Source: Phyllobacterium zundukense (GTDB lineage Bacteria > Pseudomonadota > Alphaproteobacteria > Rhizobiales > Rhizobiaceae). From it: 64,000 bases of DNA. The position numbers were made by a program, and so were the translations under genes. The notes under the pieces are model-generated. The model did no database searches. It saw only the letters and a program-made list of their open reading frames with translations, and was not told the DNA's origin. The DNA is taken from assembly GCF_025452195.1 (NCBI RefSeq), contig NZ_CP104973.1, positions 2,959,001 to 3,023,000 on the forward strand. The letters are read 5' to 3'. Position 1 is the first letter of the stretch, and each line of letters begins with the position of its first letter. Positions 38,039-47,065 of the stretch are shown here, one piece after another.

Positions 38039-38269
38039 CTACTTCCAACAGCCGTTTCGCTGGCCATTAAGATTGTGCGAATCGATATCTATGCTGGCGG
38101 AAAAATCGTTCTTCACCAGATAGACCGCCGTTTCCGGCTTGATCCTGATCTTGTTCCAGCCGGTACAGCTTGACGCGTTTTGCGGCGCTTCGCTCATCCA
38201 GCGCATTGCGCCACAACCAGACATCCCAAGGATGCAAGGCAGCAGGAAAGCCAGAGCCAATCTCTTCAT
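38039..38269 (-). CDS. Small lipoprotein, unknown function
   Basis: 76 residues with a lipoprotein signal: basic start MKR, hydrophobic LALAFLLPCILG, lipobox MSGC (Cys19). The mature part has WNKIRIKPETAVYLVKNDFS and a C-terminal GCWK. I recognise no family. A ribosome site (GGAAG) lies in the end of a short frame directly upstream. Its 3' end overlaps the EcfG promoter region of the next gene. Confidence 0.65.
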   Translation of the reverse strand: MKRLALAFLLPCILGMSGCGAMRWMSEAPQNASSCTGWNKIRIKPETAVYLVKNDFSASIDIDSHNLNGQRNGCWK

Positions 38270-38273
38270 AGTT

Positions 38274-38402
38274 CTATTCTTCCGATGCGGCTTGATAGAG
38301 CCGATCGAAAATGCGCCAAGGCGGGCTGCAAATGGTGCTTTCCTGTGCTCCGACGCTCACGTACCCAACGTGCGCTCCGCTTCGGTGCTCGCAAATCACC
38401 AT
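38274..38402 (-). CDS. Candidate 42-residue peptide or repeat element
   Basis: Frame starting MVICEHRSGAHVGYVSVGAQ and ending in LYQAASEE, with the stop 4 bp before the lipoprotein ATG; the lipoprotein ribosome site lies in its last codons. Weak ribosome site of its own. Its DNA holds an imperfect hairpin (GCGCACGT / ACGTGAGC). Either a short gene or a dispersed repeat read as coding. Confidence 0.3.
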   Translation of the reverse strand: MVICEHRSGAHVGYVSVGAQESTICSPPWRIFDRLYQAASEE

Positions 38403-38513
38403 TTTCGCCACGCCCTGACGAATTTTCAGTCAGGCTCCAAGAGTTGCTGTTGAATGGCGCCGGACAGTCATCGCACATTTTTCATGATCATGTCATTGAA
38501 CTTTCGTTCAAAC

Positions 38514-38879
38514 CTAGTCGTCATTGCTGGCGTTCAGCTGCTGCGGCGTCAAGCCTTCCTCGGTTGGCTTGGCAGTCAGTGATTGCGCCAGGATCAACCT
38601 GCTGGACTTGAGCAGGGGCGCATTGGCCGCTCGCACCCTGGCGAGGCGGGGATTATTCTCGTGGGCCGTCACTGCCGCTTCATTTGCATAGAGCTCGTTG
38701 ACCATGACCTTGTTGGCAATCGGTGTTCCATTGCGCTCGATGGGTTTGATAACCTCGAACCGCAGACAACCGGGTTCCTCCTCCAGGGTCTTGCGGGCAT
38801 GCTCCCGGATGAGCGCAATGAATTCGGCTTCGCGGCCTTCATGCGTTTCGAATTCAACGATAATCGTCAATGCGGTCAT
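38514..38879 (-). CDS. Antibiotic biosynthesis monooxygenase-fold protein (quinol monooxygenase-like)
   Basis: 121 residues. ALTIIVEFETHEGREAEFIA and EEEPGCLRFEVIKPIE give the ABM dimeric ferredoxin-like fold, as in YgiN. KVMVNELYANEAAVTAHENN is the conserved second half. The ATG at 38879 starts right before the first strand. Substrate unknown, possibly quinones. Single gene. Confidence 0.85.
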   Translation of the reverse strand: MTALTIIVEFETHEGREAEFIALIREHARKTLEEEPGCLRFEVIKPIERNGTPIANKVMVNELYANEAAVTAHENNPRLARVRAANAPLLKSSRLILAQSLTAKPTEEGLTPQQLNASNDD

Positions 38880-39055
38880 AGAAATTCCACTCCCAGCTTT
38901 GCAACGAGGTCTAACAGCCGTCAATCGACAAATCCAGACAGACATTAGGTCGTGACCTCATAAATCTAATGGAGATAACGCCTGTTTCATAAAATGTTTT
39001 CATCTCGCCTTGATGATGCGAGAGTGAAAACGCAACCTGAAGAGAGGCGGACCAA

Positions 39056-39241
39056 ATGAGAACCATCCTGTCGATCGTTGCCGTACTTCTAATACTTATG
39101 GGAGCAATCTGGGCGCTTCAGGGTCTCAGTATTCTCGGCGGTAGTTTCATGGTCGGTCAAACACGATGGCTCAGCATAGGGCTGCTGACTATCGCGATTG
39201 GCGCGGGACTTCTTTATTATGCCAGGATCAGGACTCATTAA
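39056..39241 (+). CDS. Small membrane protein, 61 residues
   Basis: Two transmembrane segments (ILSIVAVLLILMGAIWALQG and LSIGLLTIAIGAGLLYYA). AGAGAGGCGG lies before the ATG. Such proteins are common in rhizobia but without known function. Confidence 0.7.
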   Translation: MRTILSIVAVLLILMGAIWALQGLSILGGSFMVGQTRWLSIGLLTIAIGAGLLYYARIRTH

Positions 39242-39591
39242 TATGGTCGACATGGCGCCTGAAACGGCAGGAAGATGCAAGGAGAGCTGCGAAGGGCGGG
39301 GTCTTCCCCCGGCTACTTTGTCGCAAAGGCTCGACAATGGATAAACATTGCCATCGCCTTCGCTCCTCGTATCCGAACGAAAAGCCTCATACCATGTCGA
39401 CCAGATTAATGAGTTCTGGCCCTAGGAGGCAACGATCCCGATGAAATCGGAACCTCTCGTATTCGCCAGCGTTGTTTTTTTATCGTGGTCGCAGCAATTG
39501 CGATCTGATTGTCGCTGAACGACAAGCTGAAAATGAAAGGAAGCTCCCATGAAAAAAGCCTTTGATATACGTATGGCGAGGGGAGCTTGAG
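39242..39591. other. Intergenic region with an EcfG promoter
   Basis: No gene supported. Contains the EcfG-type promoter at 39449-39473 for the host-attachment-family gene; the transcript would have an untranslated leader of about 110 nt. Confidence 0.5.
39449..39473 (+). promoter_or_regulatory. EcfG-type promoter for the host-attachment-family gene
   Basis: GGAAC at 39449-39453, 16-bp spacer, CGTT at 39470-39473: exact match to the general stress promoter consensus. Confidence 0.7.
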
Positions 39592-40041
39592 ATGGCCAAC
39601 ATCGTTTTGAACAAAAAGACCTGGATTATCGTCGCCGATGGGGAAAAGGCACTGTTTCTCCGCAATAAAAACGATATGAAGCATGTCCAACTCAGCACCA
39701 TCCACGAAATGCATCACTCGAATCCCGCGACACGAGAACAGGGGAGCGACAGGCCAGGGCGTTTCAGTGACGGACCAAGCCCGCACCGCAGTGCTGTCGA
39801 GGACACGGACTGGCATGAGATTTCCAAGAAACGATTTGCCAAGGAAGTTGCCGACGCACTCTATGGTTACGCACATAAGGGAGGTTTCGAACGGCTGGTT
39901 GTGATCGCTCCACCGACGGTGCTCGGCGAAATGCGTCAGGAGTTTCACAAGGAAGTTTCCGACAGGATCGTCAGCGAAATCCCGAAAACGCTGACCAATC
40001 ACCCAATCTCCGATATCCAGTCAATCCTGACGGAGAGTTAG
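39592..40041 (+). CDS. Host attachment (baeRF-like) family protein
   Basis: 149 residues. TWIIVADGEKALFLRNKND at the start and RLVVIAPPTVLGEMRQEFHK late in the protein are typical of the host-attachment family, related to archaeal release factor-like domains. Role poorly known; attachment to plant hosts gave the name. ATG 39592 follows AGGGGAG. The EcfG-type promoter suggests induction in general stress. Confidence 0.85.
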   Translation: MANIVLNKKTWIIVADGEKALFLRNKNDMKHVQLSTIHEMHHSNPATREQGSDRPGRFSDGPSPHRSAVEDTDWHEISKKRFAKEVADALYGYAHKGGFERLVVIAPPTVLGEMRQEFHKEVSDRIVSEIPKTLTNHPISDIQSILTES

Positions 40042-40126
40042 AGCCTCGGGCCCCGGCGCAATGAATGGCTGGAGAGGCGATTAGTCGGCTAAGCTGGTGT
40101 TATGGACACTTTACAGTACACAAGCA

Positions 40127-40153
40127 AAACCCCTGCCGGACCGGTAGGGGTTT
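40127..40153 (+). terminator. Hairpin after the host-attachment-family gene
   Basis: AAACCCCT and AGGGGTTT arms enclose CCGG/CCGG, giving a long GC-rich stem with a TTT tail, 86 bp past the stop. Confidence 0.65.
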
Positions 40154-40309
40154 CGCAAGTTGAGGCTTGATTTGGCTCTAACAAACTGGACTCTGGATAA
40201 GAATATCGCGCATCGTTTCAGTGCGGCGCAGGCTCAAGGTACCGCTACACTCAACCTACAGAAATACTAGCACATATCGCGAAAATTTCAAGGTTCAGAT
40301 GGCAAAAGT

Positions 40310-40468
40310 CTATCTTAAATTTGCCTTGTTGCGTTCGTTATCTTCCTCAAGCCGTTTAATTCTTGCCTCCAAAGCATTGATTGCCTTGAAGACAGCCACG
40401 CCCATACTTTTGAAATCACCGCTATGAATGGCTGCTTCGATCGCATGTTTGGCATCTTCAATCGACAT
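40310..40468 (-). CDS. Small helical protein, 52 residues
   Basis: Frame MSIEDAKHAIEAAIHSGDFK to the end NERNKANLR. Well-formed ribosome site (GGAG, 8 nt). The second half, LEARIKRLEEDNERNK, is a heptad-like amphipathic helix suggesting a coiled coil. Probably a real cytoplasmic micro-protein of unknown role. Confidence 0.65.
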   Translation of the reverse strand: MSIEDAKHAIEAAIHSGDFKSMGVAVFKAINALEARIKRLEEDNERNKANLR

Positions 40469-40664
40469 TGTTTTCTCCACTCACGATTGCTGTTCAGCTC
40501 ATGCAGAAAACCCAATCCTCAAGGGGCATGAGGATTGGGTCATGTTGGCTTTGTGGGTTAAGCCAAGACTGGTTTGGGACCAGTCATATAGAAATGTTTC
40601 AAGTGTACGATGGTTCCGGTAGCCTGCAAGATTATTAGGACCGGGATTACCAGGAGGCGGGGAA

Positions 40665-40808
40665 CTATGATGGCAGCAGATTGAAAAGGACCGCCACATG
40701 AAACCCAAAGGCGGTCACAAACAGTACGACACCCAAATCGCGCCGTCTCGTGGAATGGCGAACACCCTCGGGCGAATTGCGCGTGCTGGTGTAATCTGTT
40801 GAAGCCAT
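40665..40808 (-). CDS. Candidate 47-residue single-pass membrane peptide
   Basis: Starts MASTDYTSTRNSPEG, has a basic RHSTRRR stretch and one C-terminal helix LGVVLFVTAFGFHVAVLFNL. GAGG lies upstream. Composition is reasonable but support is thin. Confidence 0.35.
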   Translation of the reverse strand: MASTDYTSTRNSPEGVRHSTRRRDLGVVLFVTAFGFHVAVLFNLLPS

Positions 40809-41180
40809 CGGTACTGTCCTCGCTGTTGACCGATATCTTGGGTTATTCCATACACGATTAACACGATAGAGATTACAATTCTCGCTGCCGAACAGGTAAA
40901 GTTTTGCGCTAAGGCAAGAATACGCGAAACAATTTTCCTTAAGCTGTGCGATTACGAAAACGGGACGACTCTGTCGATAGTTGCGGATGAAATCCGGAGC
41001 TCGCATCCGTTGAAATCGATTTCTGGAAATCTGCGAAAATCGCAAAACAAAATCGCCAAATGCGGCCAACCGGAGCAAAGAGTGGTCTGGTTCGAGGTGC
41101 GGCTGATGTGTTGCAATGCAGAACGAGAGTCTTCCTTCGGATCCCGGCGGTTCGCGACAATCCAATGAACGAGGAAATGA
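40809..41180. other. Intergenic region upstream of the flavin reductase
   Basis: No gene or strong motif seen. AT-rich near 40840-40880, so promoters for both flanking genes could lie here. Confidence 0.4.
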
Positions 41181-41717
41181 ATGTCCATTTTTCCAAGCGT
41201 GGCGCGTTTGGCCCACCAGGAGCTGACCGTAGACGCCGACCTGTTCAAGGATTCGATGCGGCACCTGGCGGCGGCTGTGAGCGTCATTACAGTTGGACGT
41301 GGCGACGAACGCACGGGGTTCACTGCGACGTCGGTCTCTTCATTGGCTATAGATCCGCCCTCGGTGATCGTCAGCATCAATCGCGCGTCTTCATCCTGGC
41401 CGGTCCTGCAGCGGCATGGCAGCTTCTGCGTCAATATGCTGGCACACGATCAGCGTCATGTGGCCGACAGTTTTTCTGGAAGAGATGGTCGAAAGGCTGC
41501 GGAACGCTATCAAGGTGCAGATTGGCGGGAGCTCAGCACAGGGACGATGGCGCTGGTCGATGCGCTGGCGGTGCTCGATTGCGAACTCGACGATGTCATT
41601 GAGCGGCATTCGCACGGCATCGTGATCGGCAGGGTCAGGGCGGTGACGCTGCGCCACAATGCCGAACCGTTGATCTATTGGCGCGGCGCCTATCGCCAGA
41701 TCAGGTCGTTGGGGTAA
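41181..41717 (+). CDS. Flavin reductase family protein
   Basis: 178 residues. LKDSMRHLAA-like start, GFTATSVSSLAIDPPSVIVS (FMN-binding region, about residue 46) and GSFCVNMLAHDQRHVADSFS match HpaC/flavin reductase-like proteins, which pass electrons from NAD(P)H to FMN for a partner monooxygenase. No monooxygenase gene is adjacent. GAGGAA precedes the ATG. Confidence 0.88.
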   Translation: MSIFPSVARLAHQELTVDADLFKDSMRHLAAAVSVITVGRGDERTGFTATSVSSLAIDPPSVIVSINRASSSWPVLQRHGSFCVNMLAHDQRHVADSFSGRDGRKAAERYQGADWRELSTGTMALVDALAVLDCELDDVIERHSHGIVIGRVRAVTLRHNAEPLIYWRGAYRQIRSLG

Positions 41718-41719
41718 AA

Positions 41720-41965
41720 TCAGGTCACGATGGCAGTGATCGAGGCCGCGATCAGCGCTACCGACACAAATAAAATCAATCCGTAAAGCCGGGGCTGATC
41801 GAAAATCACGGCGAAGCCAAGGAAAAATGCAGCGCATGCGGAAGCCAGCGCGAAAAGAAAAGCAGGTTTGTCAGTGGTAGTAATCGCGAAGGCCATCAGC
41901 CCGGCAATGATGAGTGCACCGAAGACGATGAAGATCCAGGTCGCGAAGGTTTCGTAGCGGTCCAT
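41720..41965 (-). CDS. Small membrane protein, 81 residues (paralog B)
   Basis: Same length and layout as 37116-37361: MDRYETFATW start, VFGALIIAGLMAF, GFAVIFDQPRLYGLILF and a C-terminal ALIAASI helix. Convergent with the flavin reductase gene, 2 bp apart. Function unknown. Confidence 0.75.
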   Translation of the reverse strand: MDRYETFATWIFIVFGALIIAGLMAFAITTTDKPAFLFALASACAAFFLGFAVIFDQPRLYGLILFVSVALIAASITAIVT

Positions 41966-42321
41966 CGTGTGCTCTCCGGTCAGTCCATGCGCTTCTATTT
42001 CGATTACAACGGAATATCAACAGGCAGTCAAATCCGGAAACAAGAGTGCCAACTTTGGACTCGATCTGTTCTGATCGGAGCCAAAACTCGTAATACAAAA
42101 AGAATATTTTGTTAACGAATGCCAAGATTAAAGTCTTCCGGTGTACAAAAGTGAGGCCAATTTACCACACTGATAAAGTTCAGTGCGCTCAGATTAATCC
42201 ATGGGTTGCACGCCCTTCGATGTGAAACTAGCTTGCACTTGCCGATATCGTTGTTTGGTCGCGGGGACTGCTTTGGGTAATTGGCAATCCCTTATCATAT
42301 GATCGCTATAGGGGGAATTAC
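41966..42321. other. AT-rich region before the autotransporter gene
   Basis: No gene seen. It should contain the autotransporter promoter; the gene itself has a strong ribosome site (GGGGGAATTAC). Confidence 0.45.
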
Positions 42322-44926
42322 ATGAAGTCGTCCAAGCTTTCCGCACGTATCTTCTGGCTGTCTTCTGTTTCCTTCATAACACTCTCCATAACCAATCAAC
42401 CCGCATCTGCGGCTTGCAACCTCGTCCCTACAGCAGGAAACGATGTTTATATTTGCGACAGCGGTACCGGCGGACCCTTGACGGATACAGGCGGGAACAA
42501 CTCGCTTACACTTCCTACGGGAGGCACGGGTACGATCACGGGGCCGGTCACATTCGGTGCCGGCGTCGATACCGTCATAATCAATTCCGGCACAATCAAC
42601 GGTAATCTCATTGAGGGCGGGGGCAACGATAGTCTTCAGGTGAATGGCGGTACCGTCAACGGCACAATTTTCCAGAACGCCGGCGTCGACGATTTCGTCA
42701 TGACCGGCGGCGTGGTTCAAAGAGTGGAGCAGGGCAGCGAGCTCGACACGGCGACAGTCAGCGGCGGCCGGATTATCGGCCAGTTCTTTGCCGGTGATTT
42801 CTTCACGATGACGGGCGGGCAGATCGGCGAAGTCAATCTCGAGCAGGCCAACAATGAAATGCGCATGTCCGGCGGTATCGTCGACAGCTTTGTCATTGCG
42901 ACGCAGGGACGTGATCTTTTCATCCTTACTGGCGGCCAGATTGGTGGATTCGTCAACCTTGGCAGTGGCGACAACCGAATCTTTATCAGCGGCGGCTCAA
43001 TCGGCAGCACCGTGACGACGACGGGCGGCAATGACCAGTTTACCTGGGATGCGGCAGGCACGATCGCAGGAGCGATCAACCTCGGCGCTGGCAACGACAC
43101 TGGCACATTGCAGAGTCTGACGGATGCGACGCTTTCCACCACACCATCGATCAACGGCGAAGGCGGCACGGACACGCTGACTTTTGCCAATACGACAGCA
43201 ACCACGTCCGGCCGTTATGTGAATTGGGAAAACGTCGCGCTCACGGACAGTTCCGCCTTTACGCTCGACAGCAATTTCGTGGTTGGTGACAGCGGAACGG
43301 GAACCGGCAGCTTTTCGATCGATGGTACGAGCACGCTGCTCGCGGGCAACGGCGTCAATGCTGCCATCGCGCCTTTTGCGGCAGGGCAACTCGCCAATGT
43401 GACCAATGCAGGGACGATCGATCTCACCAATGGTTCGAGTGGCGCAACCGATACATTTACAGTTCTTGGCAATTATACGGGCAGTGGCGGTACAATCCGG
43501 TTGCAGACGGTCCTTGGTGACGATTCATCACCGTCCGATAAACTTGTGATCTCGGGCGGAACAGCGACTGGTACGACAGCACTGGCTATCACCAATCTCG
43601 GCGGCGCGGGCGCGGCGACAACGGGCGACGGCATTCTGGTCGTGGAGGCCGTCAATGGTGCAACCACTGACTTCACTGCTTTCGGCCTCGCCAATCCCGT
43701 TGCAGCGGGCGCCTACGAATATGCGCTTTTCAGAAGCGGCTTTTCAGCGGGAAGTGCCGAGAACTGGTATCTGGCCTCGACGATAACAGTTCCCGAGTTG
43801 CCCGCACCTGGCGCTCCGGCTCAGCCTGCGCCCCAGGCCGCGCCTCCCATTTTTGAACCGCCCTTGCCGGGTGAGCCTCAATCCGAGCCCGTTATAGTCC
43901 CGCCGACGCCCGGCGCGGCGCCACCGACCCCCGGTGCGACGCCGGTACAGGCAGCGCCTGGCGAATCCATTCCTCTCTATCGCGTCGAGGTACCTGTCTA
44001 TTCAGTTGTTCCTCCCGCCGCGCGCCAAACCGCACTGGCAACGCTCGGGACATTCCACGAAAGACGGGGCGAGCAGGGTGTTGTCAATTCGCGCGAGAAC
44101 TTCTCCGCCGCGTGGGGCCGCGCCTTCGGGCAATCGACCGAGCAGAGCTGGGATGGCACCGTTGATCCATCCATTGATGGAAACCTCTACGGCATACAGG
44201 CCGGTCTCGATATTCTCGGCTGGGAGCACGATAACGGACATCGGGATATAGCCGGCCTGTTCTTCGGCTATTCGAGATCTAGATGCGGATGTCAAAGGTC
44301 AGGCGGTTGGCTGGAATAATTTGAGCGTCGGTAGCCTCAATCTTGATACGACGAGCTTCGGCGGTTACTGGACGCATATCGGCCCTGGTGGATGGTATCT
44401 GGACGGCGTCTTGATGGGATCGTGGTTCGGCGGCGATGCGACCTCCGATCGTGGTACCGGTATCGATATCGACGGCACGGGCTTTACCGCATCGCTGGAA
44501 GGCGGCTATCCAATTCCGCTGTCAGAGAGCTGGACCATCGAACCCCAGGCACAGATCATATGGCAGAACGTCTCGCTGGACGATCAATCGGACGCCTTTT
44601 CCGATGTCGGATTTGACAATGATGACGGCTTCACGGGCCGGCTCGGTTTCCGGGTGCAGGGAAAATATCAGACCTCGGCCGGTTTGTTCCAGCCCTACGT
44701 CAAGGCCAATCTGTGGCACGGTTTCAGCACCACGGACTCAGTGGTCTTCGGGCCGGATGCAATCACCACCGAAAGTGAGTCGACCTCGCTGGAACTCGGC
44801 GCGGGTATCGTGCACGACTTTACCGAAAAGGTCAGCGCGTTTGCCGTGGCGGATTACACGTTCGATGTCGAGGGTGCCGAACAGAAGATGTTCGAGGGCA
44901 ATATCGGCCTGACCGTCAAGTGGTGA
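42322..44926 (+). pseudogene. Autotransporter (type Va), frameshifted in the beta-barrel
   Basis: Signal peptide (about 30 residues, ending QPASAA), a long beta-helical passenger of Gly-rich repeats (for example GGQIGEVNLEQANNEMRMSG), a Pro-rich linker (about residues 490-550) and a C-terminal barrel ending in VKW. The interval is 2605 nt, one base over a whole frame. At 44281 one extra A shifts the frame: removing it turns TCTAGATGCG into TCT GAT GCG and joins GYSRSDADVKGQAVG to the rest of the barrel. As given, translation stops at 44319, before most of the barrel, so export would fail. A sequencing error or phase variation is possible. Confidence 0.85.
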
Positions 44927-44933
44927 TCAGGAT

Positions 44934-45354
44934 CTAGTCCGCGCGGACAAATCGCAAAAAGCCAACAGGACCAGTCTTGTTGGCTTTTTTGCTGTCCGAC
45001 GGATGGTGGATCCCGTCACTCACTGGCACTTCGTCAAAATCGAAAGGGCTGATCCCCTCGAGACAGGCAACATTGACGCAGTATTCCTCCGGATTTGATG
45101 GTGCGTGTAGATACCGCATTCCGAACAGAAGTAATGTTTGGCCGTCATCGTGTTGAATTGATAGACGCTAAGCTTCTCTTCACCAGCCAGAATATCAGAT
45201 CACCGACTTTGGCCGATACGGCCACAGCACCACGCATCCGGCAAAGGCTGCAGGTGCAACGGCGTGCTGTGTGGAGACCATTCGATAGTCTGACATGGAA
45301 GCGTACTGATCCACAGTGGCAGGCGCCGTCAATTTCGCTGATATCGATATCCAT
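44934..45354 (-). pseudogene. GFA-family (glutathione-dependent formaldehyde-activating-like) protein, broken
   Basis: Begins MDIDISEIDGACHCGSVRFH with the zinc Cys motif, then CTCSLCRMRGAVAVSAKVGD. The frame is lost near 45190, where adding one C restores FLAGEEKLSVYQFNTMTAKH and FCSECGIYTHHQ. It is lost again near 45107: about 10 bp appear missing between two TCAA repeats, and a third frame gives SNPEEYCVNVACLEGISPFD to the end at 44934. Two independent lesions make this more likely a true pseudogene than a single read error. Expected product is a zinc-binding cytoplasmic enzyme-like protein. Confidence 0.75.
44955..44990 (+). terminator. Terminator after the autotransporter gene
   Basis: AAAAAGCCAACA and TGTTGGCTTTTTT arms with a 10-nt loop, 28 bp after the stop. 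It overlaps the 3' end of the convergent GFA-family gene. Confidence 0.85.
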
Positions 45355-45542
45355 TGTCCGCTCCTGAATGTTGGTTGTCGAATTCTTGGCAACGAGGACC
45401 AGATGTATCAAATCAGAGCGTTGAATCCGCCTCAATTCAGATCAGAATATGGTACATTGTTCCCCGATGCGAACGCCTTGGTTCGCTAAAGAACGGGCAC
45501 TGTCAGCGCCCCGCTGGCAATCCCAAAGAGGGAGTGAAAACA

Positions 45543-45902
45543 ATGAAGGCAATATTGATTGCAATCGGATTTCTCGCCGCCACCAGCCTGTCTGCTTTCG
45601 CTGCAGAACCTGCGAAAAAGATGGGCGACATGTGGACCACGGAGGAGGGCATGACCCTTTACACATTCGACAAGGACAAGGACGGCAAATCGAACTGCGA
45701 TGAAAAATGCCTGAAGAACTGGCCGGCATTCCATGCCAGCAAAGGGGCCAAGGCCGAAGGCGAATGGACGCTGGTCAAGGACACGACGGGCAAGGAAATG
45801 TGGGCCTATGAAGGCAAGCCGCTTTATACGTACGTCAAGGACAAGAAAGCCGGGGATATGACCGGAGATGGCGTCGGCGGTGTCTGGCACGTTGCCAAGT
45901 GA
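45543..45902 (+). CDS. Secreted repeat protein, COG4315/PF03640 type
   Basis: 119 residues with a signal peptide (AIGFLAATSLSAFAAE). Two repeats, GMTLYTFDKDKDGKSNCDEK and GKPLYTYVKDKKAGDMTGDG, match the secreted repeat family; CLKNWPAF holds the second conserved Cys. Function unknown, periplasmic or surface. GGGAG precedes the ATG. Confidence 0.88.
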   Translation: MKAILIAIGFLAATSLSAFAAEPAKKMGDMWTTEEGMTLYTFDKDKDGKSNCDEKCLKNWPAFHASKGAKAEGEWTLVKDTTGKEMWAYEGKPLYTYVKDKKAGDMTGDGVGGVWHVAK

Positions 45903-45924
45903 AACCACAGCAGGATGTTTTATG

Positions 45925-45948
45925 AAGGCGGCTTCCGGGCCGCCTTTT
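45925..45948 (+). terminator. Terminator after the secreted repeat gene
   Basis: AAGGCGGC-ttccgg-GCCGCCTTTT, 23 bp after the stop. Confidence 0.8.
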
Positions 45949-46051
45949 CTATTGCGCCTGCATGATTGAAACGTCGCAAACATTCGCCAACCATGATGAT
46001 TTTGACTAGGATGCCGGATGGCGCGTTCCGCGTCTTTCGGAGGAAGACATC

Positions 46052-46900
46052 ATGATCCTCAAGTCATTGGCCTATTCTCTTGTCCTGCTACTCGCGTTGG
46101 CTGGTTCAGACGTGCAGGCTGCCGAGCGCTGGGAAAAGCTACCCCCGCCGGCACCAATGCCCGCGGCCGAGAAAAGCGGCATGGCTCCAGTCAACGGCAT
46201 CGAAATGTACTATGCCGTCTATGGCAAAGGTGCGCCTGTGCTTCTCATACATGGCGGTCTTGGCTATGCCGACATCTGGGGTGCGCAAGTGGCCGACCTT
46301 GCAAAAGACCATATGGTCATTGTTGCAGACAGCCGCGGCCATGGGCGATCGACCCGCAACGCCGACCCTTTCAGCTACGATTTGATGTCGTCCGATTATC
46401 TGGCGCTTCTCGACTTCCTCAAAGTTGACAAGACGGCGCTGGTCGGATGGAGTGACGGCGGTATAATCGGGCTCGATATCGCCATGAACCACCCCGAGAG
46501 GCTGACGAAGCTGTTTGCGCAGGCAGCCAACTCCAAGGTGGATGGCCTTAATCCGGATGTCATGAAAAACAAGACGTTCTCGGCTTATATTGATAAGTCA
46601 GGCGAGGTTTACAAGAAGATTTCCCCGACGCCGGACCAATATGATGCCTTCGTCGAGCAGATCAGTGCCATGTGGGCTAGCCAGCCCAACTGGAGTGACG
46701 ACGATCTGAAGAAGATCAAGACGCCAGTGGCGATCGTTCTTGGCGATCATGACGAAGCCATTACCCGAGAGCATACGGAATACATGGCAACGACGATTCC
46801 GGGAGCAAAATTGGTCATCCTCGATAACGCCAGTCATTTCGCCATGCTTCAGGACCCGGAAGGTTACAACAAAGCCGTGCGTGACTTCATCGACAACTGA
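46052..46900 (+). CDS. Exported alpha/beta hydrolase
   Basis: 282 residues with a signal peptide (YSLVLLLALAGSDVQA, cleaved near residue 23). The nucleophile Ser133 is in GWSDGG, the oxyanion turn in LLIHGGLGYAD, the Asp in LGDHDEAI and the His in NASHFAMLQ. Likely a periplasmic esterase or haloperoxidase-like hydrolase; substrate unknown. Confidence 0.88.
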   Translation: MILKSLAYSLVLLLALAGSDVQAAERWEKLPPPAPMPAAEKSGMAPVNGIEMYYAVYGKGAPVLLIHGGLGYADIWGAQVADLAKDHMVIVADSRGHGRSTRNADPFSYDLMSSDYLALLDFLKVDKTALVGWSDGGIIGLDIAMNHPERLTKLFAQAANSKVDGLNPDVMKNKTFSAYIDKSGEVYKKISPTPDQYDAFVEQISAMWASQPNWSDDDLKKIKTPVAIVLGDHDEAITREHTEYMATTIPGAKLVILDNASHFAMLQDPEGYNKAVRDFIDN

Positions 46901-46945
46901 TCCAGCAGGTCGCGGATGTTAAATGCCGATTCGTTGAGCGCGCAA

Positions 46946-46972
46946 AACTGGTGGCAAATTTCGCCACCAGTT
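46946..46972. terminator. Hairpin between hydrolase and DUF1254 gene
   Basis: Perfect arms AACTGGTGGC / GCCACCAGTT with a 7-nt loop between convergent genes. No T-run on either side, so weak evidence of termination. Confidence 0.5.
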
Positions 46973-47065
46973 GAAACTCAGGCGATTAATTGACAAGTTC
47001 GACTTCACTCGGCCGCCATGGCTTGGTGAAGAACGCCTCGAGCGGGCCGTAGAGGCGCAGGCACG

